A stretch of 64,000 nucleotides of DNA, from positions 310,001 to 374,000 of the forward strand of contig NZ_JAKEEB010000004.1 of the NCBI RefSeq assembly GCF_021462825.1, given 5' to 3'. Both the position numbers and the translations under genes were made by a program. The stretch's first letter is position 1. The number at the start of each line of letters is the position of its first letter. Under the pieces are notes generated by a model, which saw nothing but the letters and a program-made list of their open reading frames with translations, had not been told where the DNA came from and made no database searches. Below, one piece after another: positions 46,205 through 56,464 of the stretch. The DNA is from Streptomyces glomeratus (lineage in GTDB: Bacteria; Actinomycetota; Actinomycetes; Streptomycetales; Streptomycetaceae).

Positions 46205-47467
46205 ATGGAACAGGCAGGGGCGCAGTCGCCCGGTGGCGTGGGGTTGCGCCGGACCCTCGGGCTCGGTGACGCCGTCGTCATCGGGCTCGGATCGATGGTC
46301 GGCGCCGGGATCTTCGCCGCCCTCGCCCCGGCGGCGCGCGCGGCCGGGTCCGGGCTGCTGCTCGGACTGGCGGTCGCGGCCGTGGTCGCCTACTGCAACG
46401 CGACGTCCTCGGCACGGCTGGCCGCCCTGTATCCCGCTTCGGGCGGCACATACGTGTACGGACGGGAACGGCTCGGCGCGTTCTGGGGCTATCTGGCCGG
46501 CTGGTCGTTCGTCGTCGGGAAGACCGCCTCCTGCGCGGCCATGGCGCTCACCGTGGGCGCATACGTCTGGCCGGGCCAGGAGCACGCCGTGGCGGTGGCT
46601 GCCGTGGTGGCGCTCACCGCCGTGAACTACGGCGGCATGCAGAAGTCGGCCCTGCTGACTCGGCTGATCGTGGCGCTGGTCCTGGCTGTCCTCGCTTCCG
46701 TGGTCGTCGTGTGTCTCGCTTCCGGGGCGGCCGACGCCTCGCGGCTCGACGTGGGCCGCCCGGACGGCGCCGCCGGGGTGCTGCAGGCGGCCGGGCTGCT
46801 CTTCTTCGCGTTCGCGGGATACGCGCGGATCGCGACCCTCGGCGAGGAGGTCCGGGATCCGGAGCGCACCATCCCGCGCGCGATCCCGCTGGCACTGGGC
46901 ATCGCGCTGGTGGTGTACGCGGCGGTGGCTGTCGCCGTCCTTTCCGTGCTGGGTCCGGATGGGCTGGGGCATGCGGCGGCGCCGCTGTCGGACGCGGTGC
47001 GAGCGGCAGGCGTGCCCGGTCTCGTCCCGGTGGTGCGGGTGGGCGCCGCGGTGGCCGCGCTGGGCTCCCTGCTGGCGCTCATCCTGGGTGTCTCGCGGAC
47101 GACGCTGGCCATGGCCCGTGACCGGCATCTGCCGGGCGGCCTGGCGGTCGTACACCCGCGCTTCCAGGTGCCGCACCGGGCCGAACTGACCGTGGGTGCC
47201 GTGGTGGCCGCGCTCGCCGCGACGGTGGATGTCCGGGGCGCGATCGGTTTCTCCTCCTTCGGGGTGCTGGCGTACTACGCGATCGCCAACGCGTCCGCCT
47301 GGACACTGAGTCGTTCGCCGGCTTCGCGTGTCGTACCGGCGGTCGGGCTCGTCGGCTGCGTCACCCTGGCGTTCGCGCTGCCCGCCGTGTCGGTGGCTGT
47401 GGGCGCCGGGGTGCTGCTTCTGGGCGTGGCGGCGTACGGCGTGCGGCGGTGGGGTGCCGCCCGGTAG
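46205..47467 (+). CDS. APC-family amino-acid permease
   Basis: 420 residues, about twelve membrane helices. The signature start is GLGDAVVIGLGSMVGAGIFA, the unwound helix-1 of the APC superfamily that binds the substrate amino group; helix 6 holds GLLFFAFAGYARIATLGEEV. Residues after helix 8 (SRTTLAMARDRHLP) also match. Likely a cytoplasmic-membrane amino-acid transporter, substrate not deducible. The start at 46205 (MEQAGAQS) is chosen over an in-frame upstream start. Confidence 0.9.
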   Translation: MEQAGAQSPGGVGLRRTLGLGDAVVIGLGSMVGAGIFAALAPAARAAGSGLLLGLAVAAVVAYCNATSSARLAALYPASGGTYVYGRERLGAFWGYLAGWSFVVGKTASCAAMALTVGAYVWPGQEHAVAVAAVVALTAVNYGGMQKSALLTRLIVALVLAVLASVVVVCLASGAADASRLDVGRPDGAAGVLQAAGLLFFAFAGYARIATLGEEVRDPERTIPRAIPLALGIALVVYAAVAVAVLSVLGPDGLGHAAAPLSDAVRAAGVPGLVPVVRVGAAVAALGSLLALILGVSRTTLAMARDRHLPGGLAVVHPRFQVPHRAELTVGAVVAALAATVDVRGAIGFSSFGVLAYYAIANASAWTLSRSPASRVVPAVGLVGCVTLAFALPAVSVAVGAGVLLLGVAAYGVRRWGAAR

Positions 47468-47608
47468 CCATCGGCGCATGGGAGGACACCGCCGAAGGTG
47501 TCGGGAGTCTCCGAGGGTGGTGGTGAGGAAGCCCCCGGCCGTGACGGTGTGGGGCCCCGATGGTGACGGTGTGAGCGCCCCGGTGAGGTGGGGCGTGTGC
47601 GCGCCTGG

Positions 47609-48172
47609 CTACGCCGCCCGCGTAGTGGCCGTGCGTATCGGGAAGTCCGGCCAGGGGGCCAGGTCCGCGCCGTCGTTGGACTCCTCGTACCAGCCCGTGC
47701 CGTCGAGCCAGGTCCGGAGCCACTGCGCGAGGTCGGGGGCGTCCACGTACCAGGCGTGCTCGGCATCGTCGGTGTTCGGCTCGTAGAGCAGGACCGTGCC
47801 GCGCGGCGTGCGGCAGTCCACGCACGCGTACATTCCGCAGCCCCAGTCGGATATCGGCAGGACGCCCTCGGGCCAGGGCCACTCAGGGTCCTTGCGGCCG
47901 CTCTCGCGGTTGGCGAGGTACTGCGGGACGGCGGCCGGTTCTCTGGACGGAGGGTTGTCGAGCAGGGGCAACAGGCCGTACCCGGGGCCGAATCCGCCGT
48001 CTCCTATCCGGTACAACTCGGCGAGTAGCGGTGGCAGGGAAAAGCCCAGGGCCTTCTCGGCGCGGGCGATCGCGTCCTTCTCCACGGGCTCGGGCAGCGA
48101 AGGCCAGCCCCACGGGCGGGTGTTGCGGGCCTGCTCCGCCACCCTCTCCAGCAACTGCTCGATCTCGGTCAT
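47609..48172 (-). CDS. SMI1/KNR4-family protein
   Basis: 187 residues. The core pattern is PEPVEKDAIARAEKALGFSL followed by PPLLAELYRIGDGGFGPGYG and GLLPL, the sequence order of SMI1/KNR4 domains: an N-terminal helix, P-x-x-L, and G-x-G-F/Y-G. A later part, WGCGMYACVDCRTPRGTV, is the second strand pair, and it ends with an acidic and Trp-rich section. In bacteria this family often serves as immunity proteins to toxins. No toxin gene is adjacent here. The start (MTEIEQLLE) is chosen by domain length. Confidence 0.75.
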   Translation of the reverse strand: MTEIEQLLERVAEQARNTRPWGWPSLPEPVEKDAIARAEKALGFSLPPLLAELYRIGDGGFGPGYGLLPLLDNPPSREPAAVPQYLANRESGRKDPEWPWPEGVLPISDWGCGMYACVDCRTPRGTVLLYEPNTDDAEHAWYVDAPDLAQWLRTWLDGTGWYEESNDGADLAPWPDFPIRTATTRAA

Positions 48173-48535
48173 GGGTTCATGATGCAGGGCGCCACCGACA
48201 ATCGGGCGGCCTGTGGACAACCGCGCCCGCCACTGCCTGGCACCAGGCGCCGCCGACAGTCCGGCGGCCGTCCGGCACGGGCAGGGCATGGATCCGGCGG
48301 CGTCGGCCGCCCTGCCCGTCGACGCGCCGTGAAGGGCTCCTCCGAGCGGACGATTTCGCGCCCCGGAGGCAGCACTGAGACCGGGATGAGCTTGAAGTCG
48401 GCGATGCCGAACGGGATCGTCTCGGACCGTTCCTGATCGCGCCACAAGGCCGTTGCGGTTCCGTCTGAACGCGTGACCAGCTGATACTTGTCTTGGCAGG
48501 CAGTGCGGGCGGAGCGACCTGGAGAGGTGCCGATC
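48173..48535. other. Spacer holding a degenerate YccF fragment
   Basis: About 360 bases between the SMI1/KNR4 gene and the YccF gene. Apart from the inverted partial copy at 48319-48418 (listed separately) I see no gene. Confidence 0.5.
48319..48418 (-). pseudogene. Inverted C-terminal fragment of a YccF-family gene
   Basis: Leftward frame reads IPFGIADFKLIPVSVLPPGR followed by EIVRSEEPFTARR, closely matching the C-terminus of the intact neighbour (IPFGWANLKLIPISLMPLGR, EVVQTDQGF). It is about 33 codons with no upstream part, on the opposite strand from the intact gene. Probably the residue of an old inverted duplication. Confidence 0.65.
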
Positions 48536-48937
48536 ATGAAGCTGGTCAACCTGCTGCTGAACATCCTGTGGCTGTTCTTCTGTGGCATCTGGATGGCGAT
48601 CGGCTACCTGATCGCCGCGCTGATCTGCTTCATCCTGATCATCACCATCCCATTCGGCATCGCGTCGCTACGTATCGCCGGCTTCGTGCTGTGGCCGTTC
48701 GGCCGCACCACTGTGGAGCGGCCGGACGCTGGGGCGGGGTCGTTCATCGCCAACGTGATCTGGGTGATCTTCGCGGGGTGGTGGCTGGCTCTGGGACACC
48801 TGATCACCAGCATCCCGCTTTTCCTCTCGATCATCGGCATCCCTTTCGGGTGGGCCAACCTGAAACTCATCCCGATCTCGCTCATGCCGCTCGGGCGTGA
48901 GGTAGTGCAGACGGATCAGGGGTTCGCCGGGCGCTGA
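48536..48937 (+). CDS. YccF/DUF307-type inner-membrane protein
   Basis: 133 residues with two related halves, each a hydrophobic pair and an IPFG turn: NLLLNILWLFFCGIWMAIGY ... TIPFGIASLRIAGFVLWPFG and NVIWVIFAGWWLALGHLITS ... IGIPFGWANLKLIPISLMPL. This internal repeat is the YccF pattern. Function unknown; homologues are small integral membrane proteins of many bacteria. The ATG at 48536 has a GGAGAGG site. Confidence 0.9.
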   Translation: MKLVNLLLNILWLFFCGIWMAIGYLIAALICFILIITIPFGIASLRIAGFVLWPFGRTTVERPDAGAGSFIANVIWVIFAGWWLALGHLITSIPLFLSIIGIPFGWANLKLIPISLMPLGREVVQTDQGFAGR

Positions 48938-49010
48938 TCCTGCCGATACCCACCCGGACGGCTGGCCCGGTTCGAAGGGGCGGGGACTGGAAACGGAGGA
49001 GCAGCCACCG

Positions 49011-49214
49011 ACGGCCGCTGATGTGGTCGACGACCAGCGTGCGGACCACTGCCGGAGCAAGGCCTCGAGCGTTGGCCACGCGGTCGGCGTGCTCGTACGC
49101 ATAGGCCGGGGAGATGTCCGCGTCGAGACCCGACCCGGACGAGGCCACAGCGGGGACCGGCACCTCCGACGGATCCACACCGTCGAACTTGGCGACGGCC
49201 GCTCTGAGCGAAGA
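49011..49214 (-). pseudogene. kdpC: Fragment of kdpC (potassium-transporting ATPase subunit C)
   Basis: Leftward frame reads SLRAAVAKFDGVDPSEVPV, then SGSGLDADISPAYAYEHADR and VANARGLAPAVVRTLVVDH, the conserved C-terminal half of KdpC. The N-terminal membrane part and the final GFLGEPxVNVLxLN end are missing. There is no kdpA or kdpB in the window. A neutral fragment, probably left by a rearrangement. Confidence 0.78.
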
Positions 49215-49327
49215 ACTCCAGCATCTTCAGAACCTGCGTGCCGAAGAGGCGGAACAGCCGGCGGAGATGGAGGCCGGTGCCCGACGGGCGACGAGGCGGG
49301 GTCCCCTGCCCCGTACGGGCCCGGGTG

Positions 49328-50191
49328 TTACCGGTGGCGACCTGCCATCTGCTCGAGCCGGGCGATGCGCTCGGGCATCGGCGGGTGCGTGGAGAACATC
49401 CTGGCGAGTCCCTGGCCCGGGCGGAAGGGGTTCGCGATCATCATGTGGCTCGCGGTCTCGATGCGCGGCTCGGACGGCAGCGGGAGCTGCCTGGTACCCA
49501 TTTCGAGCTTGCGCAGGGCGCTCGCGAGCGCGAGGGGGTCGCCGGTCAGCTGGGCGCCGGAGGCGTCCGCCTCGTACTCCCTGGAGCGGCTGATGGCGAG
49601 CTGGATGACGGTCGCGGCGAGCGGGCCCAGAATCAGGATGAGCAGCATGCCGACGATGCCGGGGCCCTCGTCGTCGTCCGAACGGCCGACGGGAATCAGC
49701 CAGGCGAAGTTCACCAGAAACATGATCACCGAGGCTAGGGCCGCGGCGACCGACGAGATCAGGATGTCGCGGTTGTAGACGTGGCTCAGCTCGTGGCCGA
49801 TGACGCCGCGCAGTTCGCGCTCGTCGAGGAGTCGCAGAATGCCTTCGGTGCAGCACACTGCCGCGTTGCGCGGGTTGCGGCCCGTCGCGAACGCGTTCGG
49901 CGCCTCCGTCGGCGAGATGTAGAGGCGGGGCATGGGCTGGCGGGCCTGGTTGGAGAGGTCCCGGACCATGCGGTACAGCGCAGGGGCCTCGAACTCGCTC
50001 ACCGGTCGCGCGCGCATCGCGCGTAGAGCCAGTTTGTCGCTGTTCCAGTACGCGTACGCGTTCGTGCCGAGTGCGACGACGACCGCGACGATCAGGCCCA
50101 TGCGCCCGAAGAAGCTGCCGATGACGATGATGAGTGCGGACAGTCCCCCGAGGAGTACTGCGGTCCTGAGCCCGTTGTGCCGGCGGTGCAC
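49328..50191 (-). CDS. htpX: Protease HtpX
   Basis: 287 residues, the usual HtpX length, from a GTG at 50191 with GGAGGG six bases upstream (a longer frame begins at 50251). Two N-terminal helices ([38 protein letters not shown]), then the M48B catalytic site [14 protein letters not shown] and the third-ligand region [13 protein letters not shown], with two further helices between. HtpX is a membrane metalloprotease degrading misfolded membrane proteins. It is distinct from the proline-rich M48 protein at 7013. Confidence 0.95.
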   Translation of the reverse strand: MHRRHNGLRTAVLLGGLSALIIVIGSFFGRMGLIVAVVVALGTNAYAYWNSDKLALRAMRARPVSEFEAPALYRMVRDLSNQARQPMPRLYISPTEAPNAFATGRNPRNAAVCCTEGILRLLDERELRGVIGHELSHVYNRDILISSVAAALASVIMFLVNFAWLIPVGRSDDDEGPGIVGMLLILILGPLAATVIQLAISRSREYEADASGAQLTGDPLALASALRKLEMGTRQLPLPSEPRIETASHMMIANPFRPGQGLARMFSTHPPMPERIARLEQMAGRHR

Positions 50192-50401
50192 GGTACGCCC
50201 TCCAAGTGGTGCGGCAGGGGAACCCTTGTCTGCTGATGCTGCTGACTCCACTTCTCAGTGGACCCTCCCGCACTGGTCAACGCCAGGCGGGAAGCGCGAG
50301 TTCCCTGGCGCGGGCACCGGGACGCCTAGGCCGTCCGGGTGAGGCGGCGGCGTCCTCACGCGCGCGTGGCGAGTCTCGGTGCCCGCGCGGTGAGGTGTCG
50401 G

Positions 50402-51901
50402 TCAGAACAGGGCGGTGGCCGAGAAGCGGAGCACCAGCTGCGGTGCCCCGGAAAGGGCGATGCCCAGGACGGCGGTCAGGGCGATGGCGGCCGTGAGCGG
50501 GGCCGGAACACGCTGCTTCTCGGGCTCCCCCTCGGGGGCCCGGAAGAGCAGGGCCGTCCACTGGAGGTAGTAGAAGAGCGCGATCACCACGTTGACGGCC
50601 ATGACCACGGCGAGCCAGCCGAGCCCGGCGTCGACGGCCGCCGAGAACACCGTGACCTTCGCGAAGAGGCCGATGATGCCGGGCGGCAGGCCTGCCAGGC
50701 AGAGCAGGAAGAAGGCCAGCAGAAGGGCGGCGAGGGGGTGGGAGGCGTACAGGCCCCGGTAGTCGGTGATCCGGTTCAGGGTCCTCGCCCGGCCCACGAG
50801 CGCCGCCACGGCGAAGGCGCCCAGGTTCACCGCCCCGTACATGAGGGCGTACGCCACGGTGGAGCCGATCGACTTCTGGGCGTCCCTGGAGTAGGCGGCC
50901 GCGGCGATCGGCACCAGGAGGTATCCGGCCTGGCCGACGGAGGACCAGGCGAGCAGGCGTACCGCGCTGTACGCGCGCGTGGCCTGCTGCCGCAGGGCGC
51001 CCACGTTGCCGACGGTCATGGTGAGGGCCGCCAGCGCCGCGAGGGCCGGGCCCCACGCGTCGGAGTACGAGGGGAGGGCCACGACGGTGACGAGGATCAG
51101 GCCGGAGAAGCCGACCGCCTTGCCGACGACGGACAGGTAGGCGGCGACCGGCAGGGGCGCACCCACATAGGTGTCGGGCACCCAGAAGTGGAACGGGACG
51201 GCGGCCGTCTTGAAGGCGAAGCCGACGAGGGTGAGCACGACACCCGCCTGGGCGAGCGTGTGCAGCTGACCGTCCACGTGCTGGATCCGGTCGGCGATGC
51301 GGAGGAGGTACAGGGTGCCCGTGGAGGCGTACACGAAGCTGATACCCATGAGGGTCACCGCAGTCGCGGTGACGGACGACAGAAAGAACTTCAGGGCCGC
51401 TTCGGAGGACTTCCTGTCGCCGTGCCGGATACCGACGAGGGCGAACGCCGGCAGAGAGGCGACCTCCAGGGCGACGACGAGGGTCGCCAGGTCTCGGGAG
51501 GCGGGCAGCAGGGCGGCTCCGGCCGCGGAGGAGAGCAGCAGGAACCAGAACTCGCCTTCGGGGACGCCCTTGCGGGCGTCCTTCAGAGCGGTGACGGACA
51601 GCAGGGCCGCGAGGAGGGCGCCGAGAAGGACGAGGAGCTGGATGACGAGGGTGAAACGGTCCACCGTGTAGCTGCACAGACGCGGATCGCCCGTCAGGCA
51701 GAAGGTGGCGCGGTCACCGTCCGACAGGGGCAGCAGCAAGAGCGTCGCGGCGGCGAGCCCCGCGATGGAGACCCAGCCGAGCAGGGCCCTTCTCCGCTCG
51801 TCGACGAAGAGGTCGGCGACGAGGACGACGAGTCCGACGACGGCCGTGATGGTGGGCGGCGCGATCGCCAACCAGTCGACGGACTGGACGAGGGAGCTCA
51901 T
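50402..51901 (-). CDS. nuoN: NADH-quinone oxidoreductase subunit N
   Basis: 499 residues, an antiporter-like membrane subunit of complex I. About fourteen helices; recognisable segments include ALEVASLPAFALVGIRHGD, GFAFKTAAVPFHFWVPDTY with the conserved Lys, WSSVGQAGYLLVPI and LLCLAGLPPGIIGLFAK. The start overlaps the nuoM stop (ATGA). It is the last gene of the leftward nuo cluster. Confidence 0.96.
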   Translation of the reverse strand: MSSLVQSVDWLAIAPPTITAVVGLVVLVADLFVDERRRALLGWVSIAGLAAATLLLLPLSDGDRATFCLTGDPRLCSYTVDRFTLVIQLLVLLGALLAALLSVTALKDARKGVPEGEFWFLLLSSAAGAALLPASRDLATLVVALEVASLPAFALVGIRHGDRKSSEAALKFFLSSVTATAVTLMGISFVYASTGTLYLLRIADRIQHVDGQLHTLAQAGVVLTLVGFAFKTAAVPFHFWVPDTYVGAPLPVAAYLSVVGKAVGFSGLILVTVVALPSYSDAWGPALAALAALTMTVGNVGALRQQATRAYSAVRLLAWSSVGQAGYLLVPIAAAAYSRDAQKSIGSTVAYALMYGAVNLGAFAVAALVGRARTLNRITDYRGLYASHPLAALLLAFFLLCLAGLPPGIIGLFAKVTVFSAAVDAGLGWLAVVMAVNVVIALFYYLQWTALLFRAPEGEPEKQRVPAPLTAAIALTAVLGIALSGAPQLVLRFSATALF

Positions 51902-53472
51902 CGGGTGCCTCCTGCGAGGAGCTGCTGCACGGCCGGGTCGGTCAGGCCGAGGAGGGCCCTGGGCCACAGGCCGGCCACGACGGTGAGGACGACGAGCGGC
52001 GTCCAGGCCGCCAGTTCGTAGGTCTGGACGTCGGCGAGGCTCGGGGCCTTCTGCGGTACGGCGCCCATGCACACCCGCCGGACCACCACGAGCATGTACG
52101 CGGCGGTGAGGAGCGTGCCGAACGCGGCGATCGCCATGAAGGTGAGGAAGGCCGGGCGGCTGAGGTCGGCGGCGGGTTTGAAGGCGCCGAACATGGCGAG
52201 CATTTCGCCCCAGAACCCGGCCAGACCCGGCAGGCCGAGCGAGGCGACGGCGGCGAAGGCGAGCAGGCCGCCGAGGCGGGGTGCCTTGCCGTAGAGGGCG
52301 GCGCCGGTCTCTTCGGACAGGGTGTCGAGGTCGGTGGTGCCTGTGCGGTCTTTCAGCGCCCCGACCAGGAAGAAGAGCAGGCCGGTGATGAGGCCGTGGG
52401 CGATGTTGGCGAACAGCGCGCCGTTCACTCCGGTCGGGGTGGTCGTCGCGATGCCGAGGAGCACGAAGCCCATATGGCCGACGGAGGAGTAGGCGATGAG
52501 CCGCTTGAGGTCGCCCTTCGCGCCCCGCTTGGCGAGGGCGAGGCAGGCCAGGGATCCATAGATGATCCCGACGACGGCGAAGGCGGCGAGGTAGGGCGCG
52601 AAGGTGTGGAATCCCTCCGGCGCGACCGGCAGGAGGATGCGGACGAAACCGTATGTACCCATCTTCAGCAGGACGCCGGCCAGCAGAACCGAGCCGACGG
52701 TGGGTGCCGCGGTGTGCGCATCGGGCAGCCAGCTGTGCAGCGGCCACATCGGCGTCTTGACCGCGAGCCCGACCCCGATCGCCAGAACGGCGATGACCTG
52801 CACGGATGTGGTGAGCGACCGGCCGTTGTCAGTGGCGAGTGCCACCATGTCGAACGTGCCCGCCTTGAGTCCGATCAGGAGCAGGCCGAGCAGCATCACG
52901 ACGGAGCCGAGCAGCGTGAAGAGGATGAATCGCCACGCGGCCCGGGTCCGCCCCTCGCCGCCCCAGCGGGCGATGAGGAAGTACATCGGGATGAGGACCA
53001 TCTCGAAGGCGAGGAAGAACAGCAGCAGATCGAGGACGGCGAAGGTGGCGAGGGTGCCGGACTCGAGGACCAGCAGCAGGGCGACGAAGCCCTTCGGGGA
53101 CGGGCCCGCGGGCAGCTTGAAGTACGAGTAGAGCGCGCACAGGAAGGTCAGCAGCGCGGTCAGGACCAGAAGGGGGAGGGAGATGCCGTCGATGCCGAGG
53201 TGGATCCGTACGTCGAGTGCGGGGATCCAGCTGATGTCGGTCGTGGCCTGCATCTTCGACGGGTGGTCGTGGTCGAAGCCGAGCGCGAGGACGACAGCGG
53301 CGACGAGGACGGCGCCGGTGATGGTGACACCGTGCCGCAGTACGGCTTGCTCGGGCGACTTTCCCTTCAGCCCGGGCGGGGCCGGCAGGAGAGCGGCGAG
53401 TGCGCCGATGAGCGGCACGACGACGATGAATGCCAGAAGGAACTGCATCACGGACTCGCTGATATCGATCAC
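51898..53472 (-). CDS. nuoM: NADH-quinone oxidoreductase subunit M
   Basis: 524 residues from a GTG at 53472; an ATG eight codons later (MQFLLAF) is possible. The antiporter-like core contains LVLLTALLTFLCALYSYFKL, FEMVLIPMYFLIARWGGEGR (conserved Glu), VKTPMWPLHSWLPDAHTAAP with the conserved Lys, and SSVGHMGFVLLGI. It is a proton-pumping membrane subunit of complex I and lies six bases after nuoL. Confidence 0.96.
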   Translation of the reverse strand: MIDISESVMQFLLAFIVVVPLIGALAALLPAPPGLKGKSPEQAVLRHGVTITGAVLVAAVVLALGFDHDHPSKMQATTDISWIPALDVRIHLGIDGISLPLLVLTALLTFLCALYSYFKLPAGPSPKGFVALLLVLESGTLATFAVLDLLLFFLAFEMVLIPMYFLIARWGGEGRTRAAWRFILFTLLGSVVMLLGLLLIGLKAGTFDMVALATDNGRSLTTSVQVIAVLAIGVGLAVKTPMWPLHSWLPDAHTAAPTVGSVLLAGVLLKMGTYGFVRILLPVAPEGFHTFAPYLAAFAVVGIIYGSLACLALAKRGAKGDLKRLIAYSSVGHMGFVLLGIATTTPTGVNGALFANIAHGLITGLLFFLVGALKDRTGTTDLDTLSEETGAALYGKAPRLGGLLAFAAVASLGLPGLAGFWGEMLAMFGAFKPAADLSRPAFLTFMAIAAFGTLLTAAYMLVVVRRVCMGAVPQKAPSLADVQTYELAAWTPLVVLTVVAGLWPRALLGLTDPAVQQLLAGGTR

Positions 53473-53478
53473 GTCTGC

Positions 53479-55470
53479 TCACACTCCCGTGGCGACGAGG
53501 AGGGCGGCCACCGCCAGGACGACGGTGCCGGCGAGCAGCGCGCTCACATAGGTCTGCACATTGCCGGTCTGGGCTCGCCGTACGGCGGCGCCGAGCAGGC
53601 GGGGCAGGGCTCCCGCGCCGCGTACGTAGGTTTCGACGACCTCGCTGTCCAGGAACCTGACGAGGCTCGCCCCGGCCCTGACCGGCCGGACGAAGAGCGC
53701 GTCGTACACGGCGTCCAGGTGGAAGCCGACGGCCGCGTGGCGGTGCAGTGGGCCGAGCAGCAGACGGCCCGGGTCCGCCGGGTCGGGTGCGTAGGCCACA
53801 TCGCCGTACGCGGGCGCGTGGCTGGCGATGGCCTCGGCCTCGACCAGACCGGCGTCCCCCTCGGGGTGGGCCGCGACCGCACCCAGCGGGACGCGGGCCG
53901 CGAGGGCGGTGGTGTGCCGCCAGGCCCCATAGGTCACGAGGCCGCCGACCAGCGCCAGGCCTGTGCCGAGCACGGAGGTGGGGAGTGCCGGAGCGAGGGA
54001 GCGGCCGTCGAACCAGTCGGGCAGGACGCCGTAGCCGAGGCCGAACGCGAGCGACGGGACGGCGAGCACCCACAGCACGGCGTTCATCGCAAGGGGCTGC
54101 TTGCCGTGGTCCGGGGCCTCGGTTCCGTGGCCGCGGAAGGCGAGCAGCCACAGGCGGGTCGCGTAGGCGGCAGTGAGCAGGGCCGTGACCAGACCGCTGA
54201 CGAGGACGATCCCTCCCGCGACGCCGGGTGCGTGCTCGGTGTGGCCGGTGGCGACGTGCTCGGCGGCGCCGAGGACGGACTCCTTGGAGAAGAAGCCCGC
54301 GAAGGGCGGGATCGCGGCGAGCGACAGCAGAGCCACGGTCATCGTCCAGTAGGCGTCGGGCACGCGGGCGCGCAGGTCCTTCATACGGGACATGGCGGCC
54401 AGCGAGTTGGTGCCGGCGGCGTGGATGATCACGCCGGCGGCGAGGAAGAGCAGCGCCTTGAAGGCGCCGTGCGACAGCAGATGAAAGACGGCGGCACCGC
54501 GGTCGCCGACGGCGAGGGCGCCGGTCATGTAGCCGAGCTGGCCGACCGTCGAATAGGCGAGGACGCGTTTGACGTCGTCCTGGGCGAGTGCGGCGAGCGC
54601 CGATCCGGCCATCGTCACAGCGGCCATCACGGCGAGGACCACCATCGCGGCCGAGGAGGCCTCGAAGACCGGGAGGAGACGGGCGATGAAGTAGACACCG
54701 GCGGCGACCATGGTCGCCGCGTGGATCAGCGCGGAGACGGGGGTGGGGCCCGCCATCGCGTCGGGGAGCCAGGTGTGCAGCGGGAACTGCGCCGACTTGC
54801 CCGCCACGCCGGCCAGGAGCAGCAGGGCGACCAGGGTGGGGTGATGCAGTCCGCCGCCGGCGACGGCGCCGAGGACCTTGGTGATGCGGAAGGACCCGGC
54901 GTCGGTGCCGAGCGCGAACAGTCCGATGAGGAAGGGGATGTCGCCGAGCTTGGTGACCAGGAAGGCCTTGATGGAGGCGGCGCGGGCTTCCGGGGTCTCC
55001 CAGTAGTGACCGACCAGGAAGTAGGAGCAGATGCCCATGACTTCCCATCCGACCAGGAGCACGATCAGGTCGCCCGAGTAGACGACCAGAAGCATCGCGG
55101 AGGTGAACAGGGAGACGAGAGCGGCGTACGAGGGGTAGCGCGGGTCGTCGCGCAGATAGCCCGTCGAGTAGATCTGCACACAGGTGGCGACGACGCCGAC
55201 CAGGACGGCGACGAGGGCGGCGAAGCCGTCGATGTGCAGGGCGAGTTCGATGGGGACCGAGCCGGTGGGAGTCAGCTCGGTCGCGGAGTCGAGGGCCCGG
55301 CCGCCACCCTGGCGTGCGGCGACCAGCACCGCCAGTGCCAGGGAGGCGAGCGTCGGCAGGACGGCGAGCGGGCGCACGAACCGGGGGGCTGTGCGGCCGA
55401 GCAGCAGGCCGGCTGCGGCACCGAGGAACGGAAGAAGGGGGACGAGAACGGCGAGGGTGGTCGTGGTCAC
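53479..55470 (-). CDS. nuoL: NADH-quinone oxidoreductase subunit L
   Basis: 663 residues from a GTG at 55470 that overlaps the nuoK stop. Sections typical of Nuo[41 protein letters not shown] with the essential Lys, [18 protein letters not shown] and [14 protein letters not shown]. The C-terminus carries the long lateral helix and final membrane anchor region. It is the distal proton-pumping subunit of the membrane arm. Confidence 0.96.
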   Translation of the reverse strand: MTTTTLAVLVPLLPFLGAAAGLLLGRTAPRFVRPLAVLPTLASLALAVLVAARQGGGRALDSATELTPTGSVPIELALHIDGFAALVAVLVGVVATCVQIYSTGYLRDDPRYPSYAALVSLFTSAMLLVVYSGDLIVLLVGWEVMGICSYFLVGHYWETPEARAASIKAFLVTKLGDIPFLIGLFALGTDAGSFRITKVLGAVAGGGLHHPTLVALLLLAGVAGKSAQFPLHTWLPDAMAGPTPVSALIHAATMVAAGVYFIARLLPVFEASSAAMVVLAVMAAVTMAGSALAALAQDDVKRVLAYSTVGQLGYMTGALAVGDRGAAVFHLLSHGAFKALLFLAAGVIIHAAGTNSLAAMSRMKDLRARVPDAYWTMTVALLSLAAIPPFAGFFSKESVLGAAEHVATGHTEHAPGVAGGIVLVSGLVTALLTAAYATRLWLLAFRGHGTEAPDHGKQPLAMNAVLWVLAVPSLAFGLGYGVLPDWFDGRSLAPALPTSVLGTGLALVGGLVTYGAWRHTTALAARVPLGAVAAHPEGDAGLVEAEAIASHAPAYGDVAYAPDPADPGRLLLGPLHRHAAVGFHLDAVYDALFVRPVRAGASLVRFLDSEVVETYVRGAGALPRLLGAAVRRAQTGNVQTYVSALLAGTVVLAVAALLVATGV

Positions 55471-55832
55471 GCGGTGGCCTCAGCCTTCTCAGCCGCAGGG
55501 GTGTCGCCGTCGTGGCCCTCGGCGGTGTCGCGGAGCCGGTCGATGTCCGAGGTGCCGCGGTTGCGGTAGACGGCGAGGATGATCGCCAGGCCGATACCGA
55601 TCTCGGCGGCGGCGATGGCGATGGTGAACAGGGTCAGGGCCTGGCCGGAGTGCAGCGTCTCGCGGGCGGTCCTGCTCAGCCAGACGTCGAAGGCGACGAG
55701 GTTGAGGTTGACGGCGTTGAGCATGAGCTCGACCGACATCAGGACGAGGATCGCGTTGCGGCGGGCGAGGACGCCGTACAGGCCGGTGCAGAAAAGGAGG
55801 GCGGAGAGTACGGCGGGATAGGCGAGATGCAT
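55467..55832 (-). CDS. nuoK: NADH-quinone oxidoreductase subunit K
   Basis: 121 residues starting [20 protein letters not shown], three membrane helices, with the two buried glutamates in [18 protein letters not shown] and [18 protein letters not shown] 25-residue acidic C-terminal tail ([18 protein letters not shown]) exceeds the E. coli protein. The start overlaps the nuoJ stop (ATGA) and its own stop overlaps nuoL. Confidence 0.95.
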   Translation of the reverse strand: MHLAYPAVLSALLFCTGLYGVLARRNAILVLMSVELMLNAVNLNLVAFDVWLSRTARETLHSGQALTLFTIAIAAAEIGIGLAIILAVYRNRGTSDIDRLRDTAEGHDGDTPAAEKAEATA

Positions 55833-56464
55833 CAGCGGACGCCTTCCTTCTCGCTTCTGCTGCCCGGGGCGGCCTGAGCGCTCGCGCCGGTGTTCGCCGC
55901 GTCCGCCTTGGCCTTGCGGGACAGGACGATCGCGCCGACCAGGGCGGCGAGGAGGAGAACGGAGAGGGCCTCGAAGGGGAGAACCCAGTTCTGGAAGAGG
56001 CTCGCGCCCGTGACCTTGGTGGAGCCGGAGGCGGCACCGTCGAGGTCGATCCAGGTCGTGCGGAAGGCGTCGACGACCACCCACACCAGCGCGGCCGCGG
56101 CGGCGACGGCCACGGTGAGGGCGGCCAGGCGATTGCCGGAGTCGGCGTCCGGGGATCGGCCGATAGGTGCCTTGGTGAGCATCAGACCGAACAGGAGGAG
56201 GACGACGACGGAACCGACGTAGATGAGGACCTGCATCCAGGCGATGAACTCGGCAGTGAGCAGGAGGTACTCGACGGCCAGCCCGCCGAGGGTCGCCACG
56301 AGCCACAGGGCGGCGTGGACCAGCTGCCGCGTGGTGACCGTGACGAGAGCGGCGCCGAAGGTGGCCAGTCCGACGAGGAGAAAGGCGACTTCCACGCCGG
56401 TCGGGGAGAGGAAGCCGTGCGTGGGGGCGGCGGCCGCGGCCGCCGTCGCGAAGGCGGGGCTCAC
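55832..56464 (-). CDS. nuoJ: NADH-quinone oxidoreductase subunit J
   Basis: 210 residues from a GTG at 56464, overlapping the nuoI stop. Five membrane helices: [60 protein letters not shown] and two more; the glycine-rich [14 protein letters not shown] segment is the NuoJ hallmark pi-bulge helix. A charged C-terminal tail follows. Confidence 0.95.
   Translation of the reverse strand: MSPAFATAAAAAAPTHGFLSPTGVEVAFLLVGLATFGAALVTVTTRQLVHAALWLVATLGGLAVEYLLLTAEFIAWMQVLIYVGSVVVLLLFGLMLTKAPIGRSPDADSGNRLAALTVAVAAAAALVWVVVDAFRTTWIDLDGAASGSTKVTGASLFQNWVLPFEALSVLLLAALVGAIVLSRKAKADAANTGASAQAAPGSRSEKEGVR

Noticed and set aside
48882..49178. 98-codon frame containing KdpC-like sequence as a functional gene
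   Set aside because: It lacks the N-terminal membrane helix and the conserved C-terminal end, and overlaps the YccF gene end; treated as a fragment.
52396..55569. 1057-codon open frame on the plus strand
   Set aside because: Antisense of nuoL and nuoM; glycine/arginine-rich shadow.
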